64,000 nt of DNA from CAZBSE01 sp964610385 (GTDB taxonomy: Bacteria > Actinomycetota > Humimicrobiia > Humimicrobiales > Humimicrobiaceae), in the NCBI GenBank assembly GCA_964610385.1, contig CAZSXW010000004.1:62001-126000 (forward strand), given 5' to 3'. The notes below the pieces were generated by a model. It saw only the letters and a list, made by a program, of their open reading frames with translations, made no database searches and had not been told where the DNA came from. This document shows, one piece after another, positions 42,132-50,199 of the stretch. The position numbers were made by a program, and so were the translations under genes. Position 1 is the stretch's first letter. The number at the start of each line of letters is the position of its first letter.

Positions 42132-42683
42132 GTGGCTAAGGTAGCAAGAGAAATGGTAGAAAGAGCAGGTGTTGATGTAGATGAAATTTTAGATCTGCTG
42201 GTAAAGAATGCGGCAGCAGAACTGACTACTTACTATTATTATACTATTTTAAGAGCGAATCTGGTCGGTCTTAAAGGAGAAGGAATAAAAGAAATAGCAG
42301 AGACAGCAAGAATAGAGGACAGGAATCACTTTGAAGCTATCGTTCCCAGGATCTATGAACTGGGTGGAAAATTACCGGAAAATATGAAGGATTTTCATGA
42401 TGCATCAGCGTGTCCGCCTGCTGTTCTACCTAAGGATCCCGCGGATGTAATGACGATACTGAAGGTACTGGTAGAAGCAGAAAGGTGTGCAGTAAGAGGA
42501 TATACCCATATCTGTAATATTACTGCAGGGAAGGACCACAGGACCTATGAACTGGCCAAGGCCATCCTTAATGAGGAGATAGAACATGAAAGCTGGTTTT
42601 CAGAATTCCTGGGTGAAGGTCCGTCTGGCCATTTCTTAAGAAGAGGAGAGACCTCGCCATTTGTAGGAAAGTTTTTAAGGTAG
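42132..42683 (+). CDS. Dps-like ferritin (DPSL/thioferritin type)
   Basis: The 183-residue protein starts at GTG after AGGAGG. It has two ferritin-like helical halves with metal ligands around Glu30, Glu62 and His66 (RIEDRNHFEAI) and Glu116 and the EEIEHESW motif. A Cys pair, Cys94 (ACPPAVLP) and Cys119 (AERCAVRGY), matches the cysteine pair that defines DPSL proteins of archaea and anaerobes. It should oxidise ferrous iron with peroxide and store it, protecting DNA. The inverted-repeat promoter suggests iron or peroxide control. Confidence 0.88.
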   Translation: MAKVAREMVERAGVDVDEILDLLVKNAAAELTTYYYYTILRANLVGLKGEGIKEIAETARIEDRNHFEAIVPRIYELGGKLPENMKDFHDASACPPAVLPKDPADVMTILKVLVEAERCAVRGYTHICNITAGKDHRTYELAKAILNEEIEHESWFSEFLGEGPSGHFLRRGETSPFVGKFLR

Positions 42684-42710
42684 GCAGGAATGGATATTTT
42701 TTAGTGAACG

Positions 42711-42746
42711 GAAGGCTTTGCCTTTGGAGCAGGGCCTTCTGATTTT
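42711..42746 (+). terminator. weak terminator-like hairpin after the Dps-like gene
   Basis: GAAGGC (42711-42716) can pair with GCCTTC (42734-42739), followed by GATTTT. The stem is short, so partial readthrough to the next gene is possible. Confidence 0.35.
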
Positions 42747-42758
42747 AGGAGGTGATAT

Positions 42759-43499
42759 ATGAAAGGATTAAAATGGCAGTTTATACTGGGATTAGTTTTA
42801 GTATCTTTATCTACGATTCTTTATATTTTACACTTTGCTATATTTAAAGATTCGCACCATATCTTCATTTATCTTTTGGGTGATATCGCATTTGTACCGA
42901 TAGAAGTATTTCTGGTAACTGTAATCATACATAGACTTTTAAACGAGAGAGAAAAAAGAACCCTTCTTACCAAGTTGAATATGGTGATAGGTGCTTTCTT
43001 TAGCGAAGCTGGTACAAAGCTTTTGACCTATCTTTCGGATTTTGATGCCAATAGTGGTATTCTTATTGATTATCTGTCCCAGATAGGTAAATGGACTGAA
43101 AGAGATTTCAAGGTCATAAATAAGAAATTTAAAGACCACATTCCAAATATTGACTTTAGTCCGGAAAACTTAAAAAGTTTAAGGTATTTTATGGTCAAAA
43201 AAAGAGATTTTCTCCTAAGGCTGCTGGAGAATCCAAATCTGCTGGAACATGAGTCTTTTACTAACCTTCTGTGGTCCGTATTTCATCTTACGGAAGAACT
43301 GGAAAGTAGAAAAGGATTTAAAGCAATACCAAGAGAAGATTACGATCACCTGATCCGTGATACTAAAAGGGCATATAGCTCACTAGTCTCTGAGTGGATA
43401 ATGTATATGAATCATTTAAAAAATAATTACCCTTATTTATTTTCTATGGCTATAAGGACTAATCCATTCAAACTTAAGGCACAGGCGGCAATAGGGTAA
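42759..43499 (+). CDS. hypothetical protein with two N-terminal membrane helices
   Basis: The 246-residue protein has two hydrophobic segments (about 7-28 and 36-58) and then a charged helical cytoplasmic part with no known motif. TTAGGAGGTGA lies before the ATG. No family is recognised. It may be co-transcribed with the Dps-like gene. Confidence 0.8.
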   Translation: MKGLKWQFILGLVLVSLSTILYILHFAIFKDSHHIFIYLLGDIAFVPIEVFLVTVIIHRLLNEREKRTLLTKLNMVIGAFFSEAGTKLLTYLSDFDANSGILIDYLSQIGKWTERDFKVINKKFKDHIPNIDFSPENLKSLRYFMVKKRDFLLRLLENPNLLEHESFTNLLWSVFHLTEELESRKGFKAIPREDYDHLIRDTKRAYSSLVSEWIMYMNHLKNNYPYLFSMAIRTNPFKLKAQAAIG

Positions 43500-43540
43500 T
43501 TATTCATAGTGGAAGTTCAATGAATATGGCAATAAAAAAG

Positions 43541-44302
43541 TTACTGGAGCAGGATCAGGCTCAGGATCATGACTATCAGACCGCAAATAAAGCTTACTAT
43601 TGGAAGATGGGAATAGCCGTAAGATTTGGAAACAGGGAGAAGCTCATCGACTGATATGAATACCATAAGACCTGCAATTCCTGAAAGCATATAACCCAAG
43701 ATATACGAATTTAAGAAAGGCAGAAGTATTAAAGCTGTAAGAATTGCTCCTATGGGCTCCACTACTCCTGATAAAAATGACCATAAGAAAGCCTTCCCTC
43801 TGCTGCCGGTTGCTTTATATACAGGGGCGGATACGGCAATTCCCTCAGGTATATTATGTATGGCAATTGCTAAAGCTATAGACATTCCTATTTTGATATC
43901 TACAATAGAACTGTAAAAGGTGGCCATGCCTTCCGGGAAATTATGGATACCTATCCCCAGTGCTACCAGAAGACCGGTTCTTAGAAGCTTTTTATCTGAT
44001 CCATCACTTGTTTTTTCTTTTTCTGCTATATACTCATGAGGAATAAAATAGTCGATCAGAAAAATAAAGATAAAGCCAACCAGAAAAGCAGCGCTGGCCT
44101 TTATAAACCCGATCTCTTCAAAGCCTGAAGGAAGAAGCTCAAAAAAGGAGACTCCTATCATGACGCCTGCCGTGAAACCAAGTACTGCACTCATAAATCT
44201 TGGGTTTTCCCTTTTATAAGCAAGACCTATCAAGCTTCCTATGGTGGTGGACAAACCAGCAATAGAAGTCAAAATGAGCGGTCTTATTAATTGTGAGTCC
44301 AT
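43541..44302 (-). CDS. ZIP-family metal transporter
   Basis: The 253-residue protein has eight membrane segments with the ZIP signatures GIGIHNFPEGMATFYSSI and ALAIAIHNIPEGIAVSAPVY; the His/Glu pairs in HNFPEG and HNIPEG are the metal-binding residues. It imports zinc, iron or a similar ion. The start ATG lies seven bases after a TATAAT, with no ribosome-binding site between, suggesting a leaderless message. Confidence 0.94.
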   Translation of the reverse strand: MDSQLIRPLILTSIAGLSTTIGSLIGLAYKRENPRFMSAVLGFTAGVMIGVSFFELLPSGFEEIGFIKASAAFLVGFIFIFLIDYFIPHEYIAEKEKTSDGSDKKLLRTGLLVALGIGIHNFPEGMATFYSSIVDIKIGMSIALAIAIHNIPEGIAVSAPVYKATGSRGKAFLWSFLSGVVEPIGAILTALILLPFLNSYILGYMLSGIAGLMVFISVDELLPVSKSYGYSHLPIVSFICGLIVMILSLILLQ

Positions 44303-44309
44303 TTTTTTA

Positions 44310-44338
44310 ATTATATTAATTTACCAAAACGTTGTCTA
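44310..44338 (-). promoter_or_regulatory. promoter directly abutting the ZIP gene start
   Basis: On the minus strand TAGACA (44333-44338) and TATAAT (44310-44315) are 17 bases apart. Transcription would start at or next to the A of the ATG at 44302. Confidence 0.55.
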
Positions 44339-44496
44339 CCTGATATATGAATGACGGTAGCTTGATGTTGAAGTTATTTAATATCTCTTTAAAATCAACA
44401 TGGAAAGGAATATACTCATATATAGATAAAATATATTTTTTAACTTTAATAGAACCTGCGGATTTCTATTTCATTCTATAGTCTAAAGGAGGTCAT

Positions 44497-44901
44497 ATGA
44501 TTAAACAAGTTCATGAACATATAATAACGGAACTTCAGCAAAACACCCGTACTGATACTATCTTTATAATAACTGCGATTTTCCTTAACCTGCTGGCACT
44601 CGGGATCAATTCTTCTGTTGCCGAAAGTTCGCGTGAAGAGACGGATCTTTTTATTGTCATGTTCGTAATTGTAGCTCTTTTGATAGTGGTAAATCTTATT
44701 GTTATATTCGGGTTGCTTAAGGGCAAACAGACCAGATCAAAACTTATAGGAGGTCTTTTGAGGATGTATAAGGATCAGAATGTAGAAGGTTATTATGATA
44801 CATCTCTTTTAATAAATTACAATACAAGATATAATCTTTTCATCCTGGCGGTTGTATTCACAGGTGCTGTTGCTATTGCAATACCTTTTATAATCAGATA
44901 G
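44497..44901 (+). CDS. hypothetical three-helix membrane protein
   Basis: The 134-residue protein starts after a very good AAAGGAGGTCAT. Three hydrophobic segments lie at about 22-42, 52-74 and 112-133. No conserved family is recognised. An inverted repeat ACGGTATA/TATACCGT (44909-44916, 44936-44943) lies just after the gene, before the next promoter. Confidence 0.72.
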   Translation: MIKQVHEHIITELQQNTRTDTIFIITAIFLNLLALGINSSVAESSREETDLFIVMFVIVALLIVVNLIVIFGLLKGKQTRSKLIGGLLRMYKDQNVEGYYDTSLLINYNTRYNLFILAVVFTGAVAIAIPFIIR

Positions 44902-45009
44902 AGATTATACGGTATACGTTAAGTGATGATTTTTTTATACCGTGAATGTGTTATAATTGTCTAAAATTATTATTAGAGTTTTATAAGATTTTATTTTTAA
45001 GTTGATAAA

Positions 45010-45576
45010 ATGGGTGAAAGCGATAAATTTTACAGTCTCCAGCAAGCTTCTGAAATTCTGGGAGTAAGTGAAAAGGAAATCTTAAATATGATATCTTTAA
45101 AGAGGATCCCTGCTGTAGAAGAGGGTGAGGCAGTAAAGATAAAAGTAGAAGATTTAGAGGGATTTCTTACCATACTTGAGAAAAAGGGTAATGGAGAAGA
45201 AGAAAATGCAAAAAATTATGAGGTGAAAAGGGAAGTCGAAGTTTTACTCGGCGGAAAAAAGGCACTCCTGGAGAAAGCTTATCGGGAACTGCTTAAGAAG
45301 AAACAGGAACTGGAGGAGGATATAAATTACCTGCAGTATGAATATGATGAGTTTAAGAACAGGATAAAGAGATTGGTTACGGAAGAGCTCAATATGTTTT
45401 TAAGAAAAATCGAAAGAGAGAATTTAAGAGAAAGTGATGAAACTATACAGGATGATTTTGGAAAGAGCTTAAATATAGCTGAAGGTATCAGAGAAGAGTC
45501 TGAAAAAAAGAAGGACAGCTATGATGAAGAAGAGACTCTGGTGTTTGAAAATAAAAATATAAGTGATGAAAAGTAA
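45010..45576 (+). CDS. excisionase-like HTH protein with coiled coil
   Basis: The 188-residue protein begins with a MerR/excisionase-like helix-turn-helix (FYSLQQASEILGVSEKEILN, then PAVEEGEAVKIKVEDLEGFL) and continues as a long charged coiled coil (about 65-130) with an acidic tail. Such proteins bind DNA and sometimes act in chromosome organisation or cell division, but no function can be given. TATAAT with an upstream TG (44952-44957) is the likely promoter. Confidence 0.78.
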   Translation: MGESDKFYSLQQASEILGVSEKEILNMISLKRIPAVEEGEAVKIKVEDLEGFLTILEKKGNGEEENAKNYEVKREVEVLLGGKKALLEKAYRELLKKKQELEEDINYLQYEYDEFKNRIKRLVTEELNMFLRKIERENLRESDETIQDDFGKSLNIAEGIREESEKKKDSYDEEETLVFENKNISDEK

Positions 45577-45662
45577 AAATAGGTTTTATTAAAAATTAAA
45601 TGGAGCTTTATTATTTTTTAGCAAAAATTAGCTACAAATGCAGGAGAGAATCTAAGATTAAA

Positions 45663-45700
45663 AAAGTCAGAAGTAATTTTACTTCTGACTTTCATTTTTA
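45663..45700 (+). terminator. rho-independent terminator
   Basis: AAAGTCAGAAGTAA (45663-45676) pairs perfectly with TTACTTCTGACTTT (45679-45692), followed by CATTTTT. It ends the HTH-protein transcript and sits 32 bases before the next gene. Confidence 0.85.
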
Positions 45701-45731
45701 GCTCGGGTAAATATTTTAATACAGACAAGAA

Positions 45732-47612
45732 ATGAATATTGAAAATATCACAAAGGAACAGCTTATAAAAAAACTGGTGGAGATGCACCAGAAGATAATC
45801 GAGCTTGAGAAATATAAGAAGGAATATAGAAATCTGGAAAACCTGCTGATGGAAAGTGAAGGAAAATACAGCAACATGCTGGAAACAGGTTCCGTAGGGA
45901 TACTTATTGTAAACAACAAAGGAGTGATAACGTCATGCAACGATGCGGTACTGGATTTTTCAGGTTTCACAAGAGATGAACTGATTGGTAAGTATTTTAC
46001 CAAGAGGGTAAATATAAGTACAAAGGAGATCTCCAGATATCTGGAAATGTTTAAAGCAATCCTGGATGGTAAAGAGGGCAAACCTTTTGAGATAACCCAG
46101 AAAAATAAGAACGGCGATGTGTTTTTCGGGGAAGTATATTTCGGGCCGTTAAAAAATAAAGATAATAAAATATCAGGTTTTAAGATAATAATCAAAGATA
46201 TCACACAGAGGAAGAAAGCCGAAAACAAATTTAAGGAAAGTATAGACAAGTTTAATTTAATGTTTAAATCTTCGCTTTCGGGAGCAGTTATTCATAATAA
46301 CGGTAAGATAATGGAAGTAAATAATGCTTTTCTGGCTATGTTTGCCTGTGGTTCTGCTTCCCCTGTTGGGAAGAACTTATTTGAATTTATAGCTCCGGAA
46401 TTCAGGGATATGATAATGGATAAGATTAGAACGAATTATGAGGGCTCCTATGAAGTAAAAGGGCTTAAAAGCACTGGAAGTAAGATCAGTATAGAGGTGA
46501 CCGGTAGGACTATCAAAGGTGTTGGAGATGAGCTGATAAGGATAGAGATATTAGGTAATATTAATGAACAGAGAAAAGCTGAAAAAAGAATAAGGTATTT
46601 AAGCTTTCACGACAAGCTCACAGAGCTTTATAACAGAGCTTATTTTGAAAAAGTACTGACAAATGTATACAAAGACAGACAGCTTCCATTGAACTTTTTA
46701 ATCTGCGATCTGAACGGGCTCAAACTGGTAAATGATGCTTTTGGCTATGAAGAGGGAGATAAATTATTAAAAAGACTGGCAAAGATATTAAAGTACTGCG
46801 CGAGAGAAGAAGATATTATCGCCAGGTGGGGCGAAGATGAATTCTTTATAATAATGCCCAGGTCTTCGGAAGAAAATGTCAGGAAATTACAGAGCAGAGT
46901 AAAGAAAATCTGTTCAAAGACAAGGGACCAGAAGATCCCGCTGAACATTTCCATAGGGGTTTCAACCAGGGAAAACCTGAATCAGGATTTAAGTGAGGTC
47001 ATAAAGGAAGCAGAGAATAATATGTATAAGAATAAGCTGCTTGAAAGGAAGAGTATTTATAATTCTATAATAACATCTCTTGAAAGGGTGTTGTGGGAAA
47101 AGAACCGCGAGACCAAGGAACATACGGAGCGGTTGAAGAGACTGATACTGAAACTCGGAATAGCCATTAATCTTCCACAGAATAAATTAGATGAACTGGT
47201 ACTGCTTTCCACTCTCCACGATATAGGAAAAGTGGCCATACCTGATAAGATCTTAATGAAAAAAGGTAAGTTAACAGCTGGAGAGTGGAAGATTATAAAG
47301 AGGCATCCTGAAATAGGATATAAGATTGCCGAATCGACTCCACAGATCGCACCTATAGCCGAAGACATACTGGCTCATCATGAGCGGTGGGATGGGACAG
47401 GTTATCCCCAGGGACTGAAAGAAAGGGATATCCCGATCAATGCCTGTATCGCTGCTATTGTAGATGCTTACGATGTTATGATAACCGGTAGACCTTATAA
47501 AGAACCTATTTCAGAAAGTGAGGCCATAGAAGAACTTAAAAGGTGTTCGGGAACTCAATTTCATCCCATACTTGTAGAAAAGTTTATAGCGGCTCAGGGA
47601 AGTTTTAATTAA
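45732..47612 (+). CDS. PAS-PAS-degenerate GGDEF-HD-GYP signalling protein
   Basis: The 626-residue cytoplasmic protein has a short coiled coil, two PAS domains (about 45-160 and 170-285), a GGDEF domain (about 300-440) and an HD-GYP domain (about 445-620). The GGDEF signature is changed to GEDEF (ARWGEDEFFII), so cyclase activity is doubtful. The HD-GYP is intact: LHDIGKVAIPDKIL and HHERWDGTGYP. It probably breaks down cyclic di-GMP or a related dinucleotide under PAS control. No membrane segment is seen. No clear ribosome-binding site precedes the ATG. Confidence 0.93.
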   Translation: MNIENITKEQLIKKLVEMHQKIIELEKYKKEYRNLENLLMESEGKYSNMLETGSVGILIVNNKGVITSCNDAVLDFSGFTRDELIGKYFTKRVNISTKEISRYLEMFKAILDGKEGKPFEITQKNKNGDVFFGEVYFGPLKNKDNKISGFKIIIKDITQRKKAENKFKESIDKFNLMFKSSLSGAVIHNNGKIMEVNNAFLAMFACGSASPVGKNLFEFIAPEFRDMIMDKIRTNYEGSYEVKGLKSTGSKISIEVTGRTIKGVGDELIRIEILGNINEQRKAEKRIRYLSFHDKLTELYNRAYFEKVLTNVYKDRQLPLNFLICDLNGLKLVNDAFGYEEGDKLLKRLAKILKYCAREEDIIARWGEDEFFIIMPRSSEENVRKLQSRVKKICSKTRDQKIPLNISIGVSTRENLNQDLSEVIKEAENNMYKNKLLERKSIYNSIITSLERVLWEKNRETKEHTERLKRLILKLGIAINLPQNKLDELVLLSTLHDIGKVAIPDKILMKKGKLTAGEWKIIKRHPEIGYKIAESTPQIAPIAEDILAHHERWDGTGYPQGLKERDIPINACIAAIVDAYDVMITGRPYKEPISESEAIEELKRCSGTQFHPILVEKFIAAQGSFN

Positions 47613-47791
47613 TCACCCTGTCGTTGGATTGTTGAAACTGGTGGGTATAAGCAGGGGCTGAATAAACTCTGTTTATCAATGTCTTATAATCATAAATTGG
47701 AAAGTATTATAAAGAATATCCGTTGACGAATTTGCTAAAATAATTAATAGAGAGATTTAAATAAATAGATTTGACCGGGATGGTATTATAA

Positions 47792-48451
47792 GTGCTCAAG
47801 GCTATAGTTAAAGAATTAAAAAATCATGCCCCATTTACTTCCTTGGGAGCTTTTACAGGAATTATAATCATGTTATTGCTGTATAGGGTCCCATTTAAGA
47901 TCTCCTATAATATTTATTATATATTACATCCAACTCATGTTTTCCTGAGTGCATTTACTACTGCTGCATTGTATATAATCTATAAAGGAAACAAAAGAAA
48001 GAATTTGTGGATGATAATCCTGGTTGGTTACCTGGGTTCTATAGCTATAGCTACTTTAAGTGACTCAATAATTCCTTTTTTGGGAGAAGCTATGCTTAAT
48101 CTTCCCAATAAGGGGATTCATTTGGGATTTATTGAAAAATGGTGGCTGGTAAATCCCCTGGCTTTTTTAGGCATTACTCTGGCTTATTTTAAGCCCACTA
48201 CCAAAATAAGCCATGCCGGGCATGTACTTATCAGCACTTGGGCTTCACTATTTCATGTTATAATGGCCCTGGAAGGCAAAATAAGCTGGCTAATTTTTAT
48301 TATAGTCTTTATATTCCTATTTCTGGCAGTATGGATTCCGTGCTGCACCAGTGATATCGTGTTCCCGCTGCTGTTTATAGGAGAGAAGACACTCCAAAAA
48401 GATGATCACCATAAACCTTTAAAAAAGGATCAAAGTAAAAAAAACCAGTAA
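47792..48451 (+). CDS. hypothetical multi-helix membrane protein
   Basis: The 219-residue protein starts with GTG and has six hydrophobic segments and a basic, Lys-rich cytoplasmic tail. The HPTHVFLSAFTTAALY and CCTSDIVFPLLF segments are distinctive; the two cysteines stand near the end. No family is recognised. The 180-bp gap before it holds nothing recognisable. Confidence 0.75.
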   Translation: MLKAIVKELKNHAPFTSLGAFTGIIIMLLLYRVPFKISYNIYYILHPTHVFLSAFTTAALYIIYKGNKRKNLWMIILVGYLGSIAIATLSDSIIPFLGEAMLNLPNKGIHLGFIEKWWLVNPLAFLGITLAYFKPTTKISHAGHVLISTWASLFHVIMALEGKISWLIFIIVFIFLFLAVWIPCCTSDIVFPLLFIGEKTLQKDDHHKPLKKDQSKKNQ

Positions 48452-48472
48452 ATTTTCAAACTGAATTTGTCA

Positions 48473-48519
48473 TTGACAGGAATTATAGTTTATATTAGAA
48501 TAGTACCGACCAGTTGGTA
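48473..48519 (+). promoter_or_regulatory. promoter and imperfect palindrome of the TetR lipid module
   Basis: TTGACA (48473-48478), 17 bases, TAGAAT (48496-48501). TACCGACCAGTTGGTA (48504-48519) is a 12/16-symmetric palindrome just downstream and resembles the ACCGAC/GTCGGT-type sites of AcrR-like repressors. Confidence 0.7.
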
Positions 48520-48539
48520 TGTTATTAGGAAAAGGATAA

Positions 48540-49133
48540 ATGAATCTAAGGGGAAAAGGTATAAGGTCTAAAAAGAAATTATTAAAGGCTGCCCAGATAT
48601 GTTTTGCAAAGTACGGTTATGATGCTACGGGAGTGGCAAAAATATGTGAGTATGCCGGGCTGAGCAAAGGTGCATTCTACCATCATTTTTCAAGCAAGCA
48701 GGATCTTTTTTTAGTGATGATGGACAAGTGGCTAAAAATACTTGATAGGTATATAGATACTATTAAAAAAGACTCAGACAATATACCGGAATTGGTTATA
48801 AATATAGCCAGTAAAGCCAGGCCGGTTTTTAAAGAAGCTGAGGGACAACTGCCCATTTTTATAGAATTATGGATTAAAGCTTCAAGAGACCGGAAATTAA
48901 GAGATATAACTATAGTATCTTATAAAAAATATCTGAAGCTTTTTAGGGAAATAACAAATGAAGGGATTCAAAAGGGGTCAATAAGAAAAGTAAATCCTGA
49001 AGTAATGTCCCGGATGATAGTGGCAGTTGCAGTAGGATTAATGATGCAGGGCCTGCTTGATCCGGGAGGAGTTGACTGGGATAAAGTCTCAAAGGAAAGC
49101 ATAGAAGTGATAATAAGAGGACTTACCAGATAG
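48540..49133 (+). CDS. TetR/AcrR-family repressor of the lipid module
   Basis: The 197-residue protein has the TetR HTH: CFAKYGYDATGVAKICEYAG and LSKGAFYHHFSSKQDLFLVM. It is followed by the epimerase and ligase genes in the same direction, so it likely controls them as well as itself through the palindrome upstream. AGGAAAAGGA precedes the ATG. Confidence 0.92.
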   Translation: MNLRGKGIRSKKKLLKAAQICFAKYGYDATGVAKICEYAGLSKGAFYHHFSSKQDLFLVMMDKWLKILDRYIDTIKKDSDNIPELVINIASKARPVFKEAEGQLPIFIELWIKASRDRKLRDITIVSYKKYLKLFREITNEGIQKGSIRKVNPEVMSRMIVAVAVGLMMQGLLDPGGVDWDKVSKESIEVIIRGLTR

Positions 49134-49180
49134 TAATATGAAAGATATTAAAAAAAATAATAGAATTGGAGAAAGTTGAT

Positions 49181-50161
49181 TTGAAAATACTGGTCACAGG
49201 GGCTTTTGGATGTATAGGAATATATACTCTAAAAGAACTGATCAAAAAAGGAAACAAGGTAAGTGTCCTGGAACTTAAAACCAGAGCTAACCAGAAAATA
49301 TATGAGAGATTTAAATCGGACATAGAAATATTCTGGGGAGATATAACGGATAAGGATGATGTAGCAAAAGCAGTAGCAGATCAGCATGTAGTCATACATC
49401 TGGCTTTTATAATCCCATCCAGGAGCGAAGATAGGCCTAACTGGTCGTGGGAAGTCAACGTTGAAGGTACCCGCAATATCCTTAATGCTATGAGGTCTTC
49501 TCCTAAAAAGCCAAAAATAGTATTTGCATCTTCCGTTTCAGTATTTGGAAATACCCAGAAATCTACTCCGCCGAGGACGGCTGTTGAACAGGTAATGCCA
49601 ACCGATAATTACACTCATCATAAGGTTGCATGTGAACAGCTGGTGAAGGTATCCGGTCTCGACTGGACTATTTTAAGGATAGGAGCGGTGCTTTCTGTAT
49701 CATTATGTGAAATCGATCCTATGCTGTTTGATGTACCGCTGGATACTAGGATTGAAGTGATACATGCTCATGATGCAGGAATTGCTTTTGCTGCTGCCGC
49801 TGTCAGTAATAGCGTTTGGGGTAAGATTTTACTTATAGGCGGCGGCCCAAGCTGTCAGATTTACCAAAGGGATCTTGTTAGAGAAGTTTTAGAAACTATA
49901 GGTACAGGAATGCTTCCCGAGAAAGCTTTTGCATCCGAGTCTTTTTATACTGACTGGATGGATACCAAAGAAAGTCAGGAGCTTTTAAATTATCAAAATC
50001 TTATACTGAGTGATTATATAAATGATATTAAGAATTCAATGGGATTTAAGAAATATATGATAAGATTTGTAAGACCTTTCATACGTTACTGGCTGCTAAG
50101 AAAATCCCCTTATCTGATGCAAAAAAAACCTGACAAAGGAATTGTAACTGCCTATAATTAA
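49181..50161 (+). CDS. NAD(P)-dependent epimerase/dehydratase (extended SDR)
   Basis: Started at the TTG at 49181 (GGAG upstream; the TTG at 49166 is less likely) the product has 326 residues. The Rossmann motif is LVTGAFGCIG, followed by WGDITDKDDV, an ASSVSVFG strand and the catalytic YTHHK. The 3-beta-hydroxysteroid-dehydrogenase-like subfamily acts on sugar or lipid substrates; this one sits with a lipid-ligase fusion, so a lipid-linked or polyketide-like substrate is inferred. Confidence 0.85.
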   Translation: MKILVTGAFGCIGIYTLKELIKKGNKVSVLELKTRANQKIYERFKSDIEIFWGDITDKDDVAKAVADQHVVIHLAFIIPSRSEDRPNWSWEVNVEGTRNILNAMRSSPKKPKIVFASSVSVFGNTQKSTPPRTAVEQVMPTDNYTHHKVACEQLVKVSGLDWTILRIGAVLSVSLCEIDPMLFDVPLDTRIEVIHAHDAGIAFAAAAVSNSVWGKILLIGGGPSCQIYQRDLVREVLETIGTGMLPEKAFASESFYTDWMDTKESQELLNYQNLILSDYINDIKNSMGFKKYMIRFVRPFIRYWLLRKSPYLMQKKPDKGIVTAYN

Positions 50162-50199
50162 ATCTAGTAATAATATATCTGGAAGCAGGTGGTACTGCT

